A model generated the notes under the pieces. That model saw nothing but the letters and a program-made list of their open reading frames with translations, was not told where the DNA came from and did not search any database. Shown here in pieces: positions 1 to 5,222 of a stretch of 9,301 bases of DNA. The position numbers and the translations under genes were made by a program. The first letter of the stretch is position 1, and every line of letters starts with the position of its first letter. Origin of the DNA: an uncultured Selenomonas sp. (GTDB taxonomy: Bacteria; Bacillota; Negativicutes; Selenomonadales; Selenomonadaceae); NCBI GenBank assembly GCA_905373085.1, contig CAJPRR010000088.1:1-9301 (forward strand). The letters are read 5' to 3'.

Positions 1-33
1 CCTTAATGCTAAAATACAGACCGTATCATTAGT

Positions 34-52
34 GTTATTTATAATAATGAAT
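34..52 (+). promoter_or_regulatory. Possible Fur-like operator over a TATAAT -10 box
   Basis: A perfect TATAAT lies at 40-45, about 55 bases before the receptor start codon. Read against the classical 19-bp Fur consensus (GATAATGATAATCATTATC), positions 34-52 match at 12 of 19 places by hand count. A flanking inverted repeat TCATTA (26-31) / TAATGA (45-50) adds dyad character. No good -35 hexamer is visible 16-18 bases upstream. Fur control of TonB-linked uptake genes is well known, so the context fits. The match is modest in AT-rich DNA, so this is a suggestion only. Confidence 0.32.
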
Positions 53-88
53 GGCCTTCAAGGATGTATGCCGTTCACCTTTGCGAAT

Positions 89-93
89 GGAGG
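89..93 (+). promoter_or_regulatory. Ribosome binding site deciding the receptor start
   Basis: GGAGG at 89-93 is spaced 7 bases from ATG 101. It supports that start over the GTG at 32 and the ATGs at 47 and 68, which have no comparable site. Confidence 0.7.
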
Positions 94-100
94 AAATGGA

Positions 101-739
101 ATGAGAATGGGGAACAGGCGGAGAAAGCGCAGGTATGCGGCACTTGGTGCAGCGATGTGGATGCTTTGGGGATCTTCAGCGCTTTGTGCAGCAGAGGGGG
201 ATAATGGTTCTTCTTCGGAACGTGTGACGACGGAAGCCGTCAATGTCGAGGCGAACTATGAGAAGGAACTTCTCAAGGAGGAGCCGGAGACGAAGACCAT
301 CATCACGCGTGAGGATCTCGACCGCAAAGGGGCGCGCACCCTCTCCGACGCGCTGGCTGCCGAGCAGAGCATCCAGATGGGCACGGACAACATGGGGCGC
401 AAGACGATCTCTATTCGCGGCGCGGAAGCGCGGCACACGCTGATCCTCGTCGACGGCAGGCGGCTTGCGGGCGGTCTTAGCAAGTATTACGGTGCGACGG
501 ACGAGGCAAACCGTCTCGGCGTCGACAATATTGACCATATTGAGATCATCCGCGGCTCGGGCACGGCACGCTACGGCGCGGACGCCATCGGCGGCGTCAT
601 CAACATCGTCACGAAGATGCCGCACAAGGCGGGCGTCAAACTGATGACGGAAGGCTCGTGGCTCGATCAAGGCGGCAGCTACGTCGAGGATTTGTCGACG
701 ACGAGAGGACAGTGCAGATGTGCGAAGATGGGTGGCTGA
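101..739 (+). CDS. TonB-dependent outer-membrane receptor, plug domain only (3'-truncated, probable pseudogene)
   Basis: The predicted product has 212 residues. The N-terminus is a signal peptide: a basic start (residues 6-11, RRRKRR), a hydrophobic stretch at about 13-31 and a likely cut after ALCAA. A TonB-box-like segment (about 45-51) follows, then a clear plug domain at about 60-172: IITREDLDRKGARTLSDAL, the ISIRG strand, LILVDGRRL, and IEIIRGSGTARYGADAIGGV before INIVTK. These are hallmarks of TonB-dependent receptors, which import iron chelates, heme or cobalamin. Full-length members are usually 600-900 residues with a 22-strand barrel. Here only about 25 residues of barrel start remain before an unrelated tail (about 200-212) and a stop, so transport is unlikely. 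The start was chosen at ATG 101 because GGAGG at 89-93 sits correctly before it; an in-frame GTG at 32 overlaps the promoter. Its place before exbB-exbD-tonB and hutW suggests a former heme or iron receptor, which is inference. Confidence 0.82.
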   Translation: MRMGNRRRKRRYAALGAAMWMLWGSSALCAAEGDNGSSSERVTTEAVNVEANYEKELLKEEPETKTIITREDLDRKGARTLSDALAAEQSIQMGTDNMGRKTISIRGAEARHTLILVDGRRLAGGLSKYYGATDEANRLGVDNIDHIEIIRGSGTARYGADAIGGVINIVTKMPHKAGVKLMTEGSWLDQGGSYVEDLSTTRGQCRCAKMGG

Positions 740-756
740 ATTTATCAGTGCTTCCC
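700..756 (-). mobile_element. Possible insertion-sequence end remnant at the receptor break
   Basis: Receptor-like coding stops making sense at about 698. Read on the minus strand from 756 to 737, the DNA is GGGAAGCACTGATAAATTCA. From memory, this resembles the terminal inverted repeats of some DDE-transposase insertion sequences. The receptor's missing barrel and odd last residues would be explained by an IS insertion followed by deletion. No transposase gene and no partner inverted repeat are visible in the window, so this is a hypothesis. Confidence 0.28.
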
Positions 757-760
757 TAAG

Positions 761-830
761 TTGGCAAGGGGTGCTGCATGATTTACGGCGAAGCTTGACT
801 TTATGCAGCGGCCAAGAATATTTTAATTTT
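761..830 (+). terminator. Imperfect hairpin with T-rich tail between receptor remnant and exbB
   Basis: GCTGCAT (773-779) pairs with ATGCAGC (803-809), and outer arms TTGGC (761-765) and GCCAA (811-815) extend the stem across a 6-base bulge. A T-rich stretch follows at 819-830. The 23-base loop is large for an intrinsic terminator, so this could be a weak terminator, an attenuator or a chance structure. It overlaps the candidate exbB promoter. Confidence 0.3.
795..824 (+). promoter_or_regulatory. Candidate exbB promoter
   Basis: TTGACT at 795-800 (5 of 6 to TTGACA) is followed after 18 bases by TATTTT at 819-824 (4 of 6 to TATAAT). It would start transcription near 831, very close to the AAGGAG ribosome binding site at 832-837. 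That leaves little leader, so the real start may lie upstream, with exbB co-transcribed from the receptor promoter. Confidence 0.3.
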
Positions 831-847
831 TAAGGAGTGGCTGACAA

Positions 848-1462
848 ATGGAAAACTTTATTCATCTCTTCAACAGCGGCGGTTTCGTCATGTACCCGCT
901 GCTCATTCTCTCGCTGATCACGCTGGCGATCGCCGTCGAGAGGTTCTATTTCTACCGCAATAATCGCAAGGGGTCGAAGACGTTCTTCCACGGCGTCTAT
1001 CATGCGGCGGCGGCGAAGGACTGGGATGTCGTGCGCCAGCTCTGCACGGAGTTTCCATCGGCTTTGAGCCGCGTCATCGCAAACGGCATGGCGCATGACA
1101 CGTCGGAAGCTTCGATGAAGAGCGCTTTTGAAGATCGCATGTCGATGGAGTCGATCAGCTTCCATCGCTACCTCGACTACCTCAGCGCCATCGTCACGAT
1201 CGCGCCGCTCCTCGGCCTCCTCGGCACGGTTACGGGCATGATTCAGACCTTCAGCGTGCTGGATAACGGCGGCGGCGCGGCGGCGATCACGGGCGGCGTC
1301 GGCGAGGCGCTCGTCGCGACGGCGAGCGGTCTCTGCGTGGCGATCATCGCCTTTTGCTTCTACACGTACTTCGATCATCAGCTCGATACGCTCGTCACGG
1401 ACACGGAGCGCCTTTGCTCGACCGTCCTCGGGGCGAAAAAAGAAAGTTGGGATCAGGCATGA
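848..1462 (+). CDS. exbB: ExbB: TonB-system proton channel subunit (MotA/TolQ/ExbB family)
   Basis: This 204-residue inner-membrane protein forms, with ExbD, the proton-driven motor that energises TonB. Three membrane segments are visible: about 14-32, 110-133 and 150-175. The family signatures are clear: APLLGLLGTVTGMI at 119-132 and GVGEALVATASGL at 150-162. Glu153 matches the conserved acidic residue of the third helix in E. coli ExbB (E176), and Thr127 and Thr158 match its T148 and T181. The long cytoplasmic stretch (about 38-108) between TM1 and TM2 is normal for the family. AAGGAG at 832-837 supports ATG 848. The stop overlaps the exbD start in an ATGA arrangement at 1459-1462. TolQ and MotA are relatives, but the exbD and tonB genes that follow make ExbB the best call. 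Confidence 0.93.
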   Translation: MENFIHLFNSGGFVMYPLLILSLITLAIAVERFYFYRNNRKGSKTFFHGVYHAAAAKDWDVVRQLCTEFPSALSRVIANGMAHDTSEASMKSAFEDRMSMESISFHRYLDYLSAIVTIAPLLGLLGTVTGMIQTFSVLDNGGGAAAITGGVGEALVATASGLCVAIIAFCFYTYFDHQLDTLVTDTERLCSTVLGAKKESWDQA

Positions 1463-1863
1463 ACTTCAACAAATATCGCAAGGGGAAGAAGCCTGTCTTC
1501 ATGATCATCCCGATGATCGACATCATCTTCTTCCTGCTCGTGTTCTTCATGATGAACAGCCTGCAGACGGTCGCGCAGAAGGCGCTTGCCGTGCAGCTGC
1601 CGCAGGCGCAGAGCGCGTCTGCGCCCGCACAGCTGCCGATCATCATGACGCTCGACGAGGAAGGCCACATCACGATCGACAACAAGCCTGTGAGCATCAC
1701 CGAATCGGCGACGATCATGAAGAAGCACATGCAGGAGAACGCCAATGCGGCGGTCGTCCTGCAGGCGGACAAGCGTACGGCGCACGGTCAGGTCGTCGCC
1801 GTTATGGACATGCTCAAGACGGCGGGAGTGAAGCGCCTGTCGATTGCCGCCGAGCAGAAGTGA
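1459..1863 (+). CDS. exbD: ExbD: TonB-system proton channel subunit (ExbD/TolR family)
   Basis: This 134-residue protein is anchored by one N-terminal helix (about 13-32) and has a small periplasmic domain. The motif IPMIDIIFFLLVFFM carries the single membrane Asp at residue 21, equivalent to proton-carrying Asp25 of E. coli ExbD. The C-terminal domain shows the usual TLDEEGHITIDN strand pair and the later VVLQADKRTAHGQVVAVMDMLKTAGV segment. The start is ATG 1459 because it overlaps the exbB stop and gives a normal short basic N-terminus (MNFNKYRKGKK). The reading frame stays open upstream to 1354, but that part lies inside exbB. No strong ribosome binding site is seen, so translation is probably coupled to exbB. 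TolR is the alternative; TonB downstream argues against it. Confidence 0.93.
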   Translation: MNFNKYRKGKKPVFMIIPMIDIIFFLLVFFMMNSLQTVAQKALAVQLPQAQSASAPAQLPIIMTLDEEGHITIDNKPVSITESATIMKKHMQENANAAVVLQADKRTAHGQVVAVMDMLKTAGVKRLSIAAEQK

Positions 1864-1882
1864 CGGAGAGAAGGAAGAAGAT

Positions 1883-2713
1883 ATGGAGCAAAACCTTTCA
1901 TGGAAAAAAGCGTACCTTGCTTCCGCCCTGCTTCACGTCGTGATCGCCGTGCTCTTTGCCATCGGGCTGGCGGAGATCGTCGCGGAGAAAGAACAGCAGA
2001 CGTATGTCGTCGATCTCGCAGCCTCGAACTTCAGTCAGGGCAGCGGGCATGAAGGCGGGGGCGGTGGTGCAGCCGCCTTCCCTGAGCCGCTGAAGGAGGA
2101 AGAGGTGGCAAAGCGGGTGGAGACGGTGCAGCAGGTGCAGACGCAGCCGCAGCCGATCCTGCCCGACCCTGCCGCTGTGAAGACGCCTGAGGCCGTGACA
2201 GTTCCGGATTCAGTGACGAGCAACGCTCCGGCGACGGGCAGCACGTCGTCGAGTTCCGCTCCTGCGGCGACTGTCGGCGGTTCGGGCGAGGGCACGGGCG
2301 AGGGCACGGGCACGGGCAGCGGCACAGGTTCGGGCAGCGGCGCGGGAGCAGGCTCCGGTACGGGAGACGGACAAGGCTACGGCGAAGGCTCGGGCGCAGG
2401 CCAAGGTTCGGGCGACGGCAATGTCTCTGGAACGGGCACATCGCCCTTTGATGCGGAAGGCTTCCGCGCGGCAATTGATGCGAACAAGCAGTATCCCTAC
2501 ATGGCGATCAAGCGCCGCTTGGAAGGTTCGGTGTCGATCATCTGCACAATCGACACGAGCGGCAGCATCGTCAGCGTCTCGCTCGGCAGTTCGTCGGGCA
2601 GCGACATCCTCGACGATGCCGCGCTTGAAGCGGCGCGTGCAGTCGGCAGTTTCCCGAATCCCTCGGGGAAGGAGGTCACGGTGTCGACGCCCGTGAATTT
2701 TAACTTGAATTGA
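1883..2713 (+). CDS. tonB: TonB: energy transducer with a Gly-X periplasmic linker
   Basis: This 276-residue protein spans the periplasm and passes ExbBD energy to outer-membrane receptors. The N-terminal helix (about 9-33) contains Ser14 and His18 at the same four-residue spacing as the functional Ser16/His20 of E. coli TonB. A charged, Pro-containing part (about 65-120) follows. Then comes an exceptional linker in which every odd residue from 133 to 179 is Gly, alternating mostly with Ser, Thr, Glu and Ala. The C-terminal TonB fold (about 190-276) has YPYMAIKRRLEGSVSI, ID-SG-I, SSSGSDILDDAALEAA and a final VSTPVNFNLN strand. Most TonB linkers are Pro-rich (Lys-Pro, Glu-Pro), so this one is atypical. 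ATG 1883 was chosen because AAGGAAG at 1871-1877 precedes it and it lies 19 bases after the exbD stop. TolA is less likely given the C-terminal motif. Confidence 0.9.
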   Translation: MEQNLSWKKAYLASALLHVVIAVLFAIGLAEIVAEKEQQTYVVDLAASNFSQGSGHEGGGGGAAAFPEPLKEEEVAKRVETVQQVQTQPQPILPDPAAVKTPEAVTVPDSVTSNAPATGSTSSSSAPAATVGGSGEGTGEGTGTGSGTGSGSGAGAGSGTGDGQGYGEGSGAGQGSGDGNVSGTGTSPFDAEGFRAAIDANKQYPYMAIKRRLEGSVSIICTIDTSGSIVSVSLGSSSGSDILDDAALEAARAVGSFPNPSGKEVTVSTPVNFNLN

Positions 2714-2723
2714 ACTTGAATTG
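2702..2723 (+). repeat. 11-bp tandem duplication across the tonB stop codon
   Basis: AACTTGAATTG occurs twice in direct tandem, at 2702-2712 and 2713-2723. The first copy encodes the last residues of TonB (Asn-Leu-Asn) and, with the next base, the TGA stop. This looks like a slippage duplication. It does not change the protein, because the stop lies at the end of the first copy. Confidence 0.8.
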
Positions 2724-2819
2724 AATTTGCAGCATCGCAAACAATATAGCCTGCAGGGGATGTCGGGAGGAAAGATTAGAGGATTTTTTCTTTTCGACTC
2801 TTCCTTTTGCGGAATTATA

Positions 2820-2828
2820 TGTTACAAT
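2820..2828 (+). promoter_or_regulatory. Extended -10 promoter of the flavodoxin-hutW operon
   Basis: TG at 2820-2821, one base, then TACAAT at 2823-2828 (5 of 6 to TATAAT) form an extended -10 element. The -35 region 17 bases upstream is poor, as extended -10 promoters allow. Transcription would start near 2835, giving a leader of about 50 bases. The local AT-richness contrasts with the GC-rich coding sequence. Confidence 0.5.
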
Positions 2829-2854
2829 ATGAATATAAAATAAATTATATTCAT
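2829..2854. promoter_or_regulatory. 26-bp palindromic operator candidate before the flavodoxin gene
   Basis: ATGAATATA (2829-2837) and TATATTCAT (2846-2854) are perfect 9-base inverted arms around an 8-base AT centre. The palindrome starts directly after the -10 box and covers the predicted transcription start, a typical repressor site. It shares only part of the Fur consensus (about 11 of 19 by hand), so the regulator could be Fur, PerR or another dimeric repressor. AT-richness raises the chance level, but nine perfect pairs in this position is notable. Confidence 0.5.
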
Positions 2855-2884
2855 GAATTCCATTCAGAAAAAGGAGAATCTTCT

Positions 2885-3412
2885 ATGCGTACCATTGTTG
2901 TATATTCGTCCCTCACGGGAAATACGAAGAAGGTCGGCGAGGCGATTGCAAGCGGTCTGACGGCAGGGACCGAGGCGGTTTCCATCAAGGAAGTTCCCGC
3001 AGATCTTGCCGACTACGACTGCGTGTTCGTCGGCTTCTGGGTTGACCGCGGCACAGCGGATCAGGCGACGGCGGAACTTCTGCCGAAACTGAGGAACAAG
3101 CACGTGGCGCTCTTTGCGACGCTCGGCGCGAATCCGAAGTCGCCTCATGCCGCTGAGAGTCTGGACAAGGCGGCGGAGCTTCTGCCCGAGGGAAAGGCGC
3201 CCGTCGGCAGGTTCATCTGCCAGGGGGCGGTCGATCCCAAGGTCATCGAGATGATGTACAAGCAGTTCCCGAAGGGGCATGTCCATGGGCAGTCGCCCGA
3301 GCGCGACGCCCTCCATGCCGAGGCGGCGAAGCATCCCGACGAGGCGGATTTGGCGGCGGCGAAAAAGTTCGCTGAGGAGACGATGGCGAAGATTTCGCGG
3401 GGAGAAGCGTGA
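2885..3412 (+). CDS. Flavodoxin-like FMN protein, likely electron donor to HutW
   Basis: The product is a 175-residue flavodoxin-fold protein. It opens with the first beta strand and FMN phosphate loop, IVVYSSLTGNTKKV (residues 4-17, with T-G-N-T). DYDCVFVGFWVDRGTAD (about 43-60) marks the next FMN-contact region, and HVALFATLGANP (about 77-88) the central strand. The C-terminal part has FICQGAVDPKVIEMM and an HPDEADLAAAKKFAEE helix. It is longer than minimal flavodoxins and resembles the sub-family that sits with anaerobic tetrapyrrole enzymes (HmuF-like or BilS-like; recalled, not searched). It probably passes low-potential electrons to the radical SAM cluster of the next gene, since its stop TGA shares one base with the hutW ATG. 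AAGGAG at 2871-2876 fixes ATG 2885; the in-frame TTG at 2807 lies upstream of the predicted promoter and is not used. Confidence 0.85.
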   Translation: MRTIVVYSSLTGNTKKVGEAIASGLTAGTEAVSIKEVPADLADYDCVFVGFWVDRGTADQATAELLPKLRNKHVALFATLGANPKSPHAAESLDKAAELLPEGKAPVGRFICQGAVDPKVIEMMYKQFPKGHVHGQSPERDALHAEAAKHPDEADLAAAKKFAEETMAKISRGEA

Positions 3413-5037
3413 TGGCTTATCAATTGGAAGATATGTTCGCTGCCGTCAGCGAGGAGCAGCGCGAGCTGCAGTTCGGCAGGGCGTCGGGTGATCCGCTGAC
3501 GGAAGCGTTCCCGAGAAAGCGCGTTGTCCATGCGGGCGTGCGCGGCGAAGTCGTGCCGCCCGCCGAGGCGCAGGAGACGTGGCGCACCGTCATGAATACG
3601 CCCGCGAAGAAGGGCGAGCTGCAGACGGCCTACGTCCATATTCCGTTCTGCAAGACGAAGTGCCTCTATTGCGGCTTTTTCCAAAATGCCGCGCAGCAGT
3701 CGGCGGAGGATGACTACGTCGAGGCTTTGATCGAGGAGATCGAGTCGGCTGCGGACGCGCCGCGCCTCAAGGGCGGCCTCATACACGCCGTTTTCATCGG
3801 CGGCGGCACGCCGACGTCGCTTTCGGCGGAAAACGCCGCGCGCGTCCTCAGCACATTGCGCCGCGTCCTGCCCTTGGCGAACGATTACGAACTGACGCTC
3901 GAAGGACGCATCCACGACCTCGTTCCCGAGAAGATCGAGGCGTGGTTCGCGAACGGCGTCAACCGCATCTCGCTCGGCGTGCAGTCCTTCGATACAAAGG
4001 TGCGCCAGTCGCAGGGCAGGATCGAAACGCGCGAGGAAGTCCTCGAAAGGCTCAGGCTCCTGAAGTCTTACGAGCAGTGCTCGGTCGTGCTCGACCTCAT
4101 CTACGGTCTGCCCGGACAGTCGATGGAGGTATGGCAGCAGGATCTCGACGATCTCATCGCCTCGGGCATCGACGGCGCGGACTTCTACCAGCTCAATGTC
4201 TTCGAGGGCAGCGACCTCAACAAGCGCATCGCCGAGGGCAAGCTCGCTCCTGCGGCGACGACGAAGGAGCAGGCGAAGATGTACGCCTTCGCGCACGACT
4301 ATATGAAGAAGCGCGGTTGGCGTCAGCTCAGTATGTGCCATTGGGCGTGCAGCAGCCGTGAGCGCAGTCTCTACAACGCGCTGGCGAAGCGGGGTGTGCC
4401 GATGTTCCCGTTCGGCAGCAGCGCGGGCGGCTTCCTCGGGGGCTACGCCGTCATGCTGCACCGCGTGCTGCAGCCCTACGCCATGCTTGTGGCGAGCAAT
4501 CAGAAGCCGATCATGGGTCTTGTGAAGCAGTCGGAGATCCAGCCGTTTTCCAACTGTGCAGTCAATATGCTGGAATACGGGCTTATGGATCTTTCGCGCC
4601 TTGAAGCGATGGATGAGCGTCTTACGGGACTTCGCTGGCTCTATGAACTTTGGGAAAAGCGCGGACTCGTCGCTTTTAACGGCGTACAGTATGAGTTGAC
4701 CATCGCAGGCAAATTCTGGGAGGTCAACATCGCGCAGACGACGGTTGAGTGCATTCAGTATCTGCTGACGGGCGAGAATGCGATGAGCGTTGAGCGCATC
4801 GCGGCGCAGGATAAGAAACACGGGCACGAAAAGGAGAAGATGCACGGCGTCGGCATGAACGGCGTGCCGTCCATCGAGATGATGCAGCGTATGCAGAAGA
4901 TGGCGAAAGGCGGTATGCCGTCGTTGCAGGTGCTCAAAGAGTTCGCCAAGGAAGCAGGCATCAAGGGTATGCCGACGATGGAGGATATGATGCGTCTGCA
5001 GAAAATGATGGAAGAACGAAAAGTAGAGGAAAAGTGA
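3412..5037 (+). CDS. hutW: HutW/ChuW-type radical SAM heme methyltransferase (anaerobic heme degradation)
   Basis: The product has 541 residues. ChuW/HutW enzymes are class C radical SAM methyltransferases that transfer a methyl group to heme and open the macrocycle without oxygen, releasing iron. The N-terminus has DPLTEAFPRKRVVHAG (27-42), typical of this family. YVHIPFCKTKCLYCGFF carries the [4Fe-4S] ligands Cys80, Cys84 and Cys87 (CxxxCxxC). GGGTP (130-134), the ISLGVQSFD segment and YGLPGQ (231-236) form the SAM-binding barrel. FGSSAGGFLGGY in the second half is also HutW-like. From about 465 an added tail begins: a His/Lys stretch, then three 17-18-residue Met-rich repeats (484-536). 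GGGGAG at 3399-3404 supports ATG 3412, which overlaps the flavodoxin stop by one base. HemW and HemN share the radical SAM core but lack the HutW N-terminal block. The function is family-based; the tail's role is unknown. Confidence 0.88.
   Translation: MAYQLEDMFAAVSEEQRELQFGRASGDPLTEAFPRKRVVHAGVRGEVVPPAEAQETWRTVMNTPAKKGELQTAYVHIPFCKTKCLYCGFFQNAAQQSAEDDYVEALIEEIESAADAPRLKGGLIHAVFIGGGTPTSLSAENAARVLSTLRRVLPLANDYELTLEGRIHDLVPEKIEAWFANGVNRISLGVQSFDTKVRQSQGRIETREEVLERLRLLKSYEQCSVVLDLIYGLPGQSMEVWQQDLDDLIASGIDGADFYQLNVFEGSDLNKRIAEGKLAPAATTKEQAKMYAFAHDYMKKRGWRQLSMCHWACSSRERSLYNALAKRGVPMFPFGSSAGGFLGGYAVMLHRVLQPYAMLVASNQKPIMGLVKQSEIQPFSNCAVNMLEYGLMDLSRLEAMDERLTGLRWLYELWEKRGLVAFNGVQYELTIAGKFWEVNIAQTTVECIQYLLTGENAMSVERIAAQDKKHGHEKEKMHGVGMNGVPSIEMMQRMQKMAKGGMPSLQVLKEFAKEAGIKGMPTMEDMMRLQKMMEERKVEEK
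4861..5019 (+). repeat. Three tandem Met-rich repeats encoded at the 3' end of hutW
   Basis: Residues 484-500, 501-518 and 519-536 align as G-[VM]-P-[ST]-[ILM]-[EQ]-x-[ML] followed by a Lys/Met helix. They begin GVPSIEMM, GMPSLQVL and GMPTMEDM. The DNA copies differ noticeably, so this is an old protein-level repeat and not a recent duplication. Confidence 0.75.
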
Positions 5038-5054
5038 GTGATGAAGATGGCGGG

Positions 5055-5094
5055 CGGCAGGGATTTTCCTGTTTGCCTGCCGTTTCTTTTTCTT
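5055..5094 (+). terminator. Rho-independent terminator after hutW
   Basis: CGGCAGG (5055-5061) pairs perfectly with CCTGCCG (5076-5082) around a 14-base loop, followed by a T-rich run (5083-5094). It lies 18 bases past the hutW stop and separates the heme genes from the efflux genes. Confidence 0.72.
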
Positions 5095-5119
5095 GACTTT
5101 TCGATTTCGTTCATATACT
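5093..5119 (+). promoter_or_regulatory. Candidate promoter of the efflux operon
   Basis: TTGACT (5093-5098) and TATACT (5114-5119), each 5 of 6 to consensus, are separated by 15 bases, slightly short of the usual 17. Start of transcription would be near 5126, giving a leader of about 95 bases. The -35 box overlaps the end of the terminator T-run. Confidence 0.5.
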
Positions 5120-5132
5120 ATTGAAAATTATA

Positions 5133-5177
5133 GGGGCGGTATCGCCTCATTCAGAAGATAAGGCAATCAAGCGCCCC
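5133..5177 (+). promoter_or_regulatory. Efflux operon leader with two competing hairpins
   Basis: GGGGCG (5133-5138) can pair with CGCCTC (5143-5148, one G-T pair) across a GTAT loop, or with CGCCCC (5172-5177, perfect). The two folds exclude each other. The segment lies in the untranslated leader. No known riboswitch consensus was recognised, so a regulatory role is only possible. Confidence 0.25.
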
Positions 5178-5222
5178 GCAGTCTCGAAAAACAGGCGAGG
5201 GGAAGAAGGGGGCAGAGGGATC

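Noticed and set aside
648..833. Alternative + frame that stays open past the receptor stop and ends in Phe, like a receptor C-terminus
   Set aside because: It is only about 61 codons long and partly shadows the receptor gene, and its residues do not show alternating barrel-strand character. A one-base frameshift rescue is not convincing.
1354..1458. Upstream extension of exbD to an earlier start
   Set aside because: It lies wholly inside exbB and would add an Arg-rich segment not seen in ExbD; ATG 1459 with the ATGA overlap is standard.
848..2713. Tol system (TolQ-TolR-TolA) instead of ExbB-ExbD-TonB
   Set aside because: The third protein has the TonB C-terminal fold and the Ser/His transmembrane pattern, and neither TolB nor Pal follows.
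2726..2741. Hairpin TTTGC/GCAAA after tonB as a terminator
   Set aside because: Only five base pairs, with no T-run directly after it. No convincing terminator separates tonB from the flavodoxin gene.
3145..4845. 566-residue open frame on the minus strand
   Set aside because: It lies antisense to the flavodoxin gene and hutW, is rich in Arg/Leu/Asp as expected of a GC-rich shadow frame, and has no recognisable domain.
3412..5037. hutW as HemW or HemN (coproporphyrinogen dehydrogenase)
   Set aside because: The CxxxCxxC and barrel motifs are shared, but the N-terminal DPLTEAFPRK-HAG block, the SAGGFLGGY segment and the flavodoxin/TonB context fit ChuW/HutW better.
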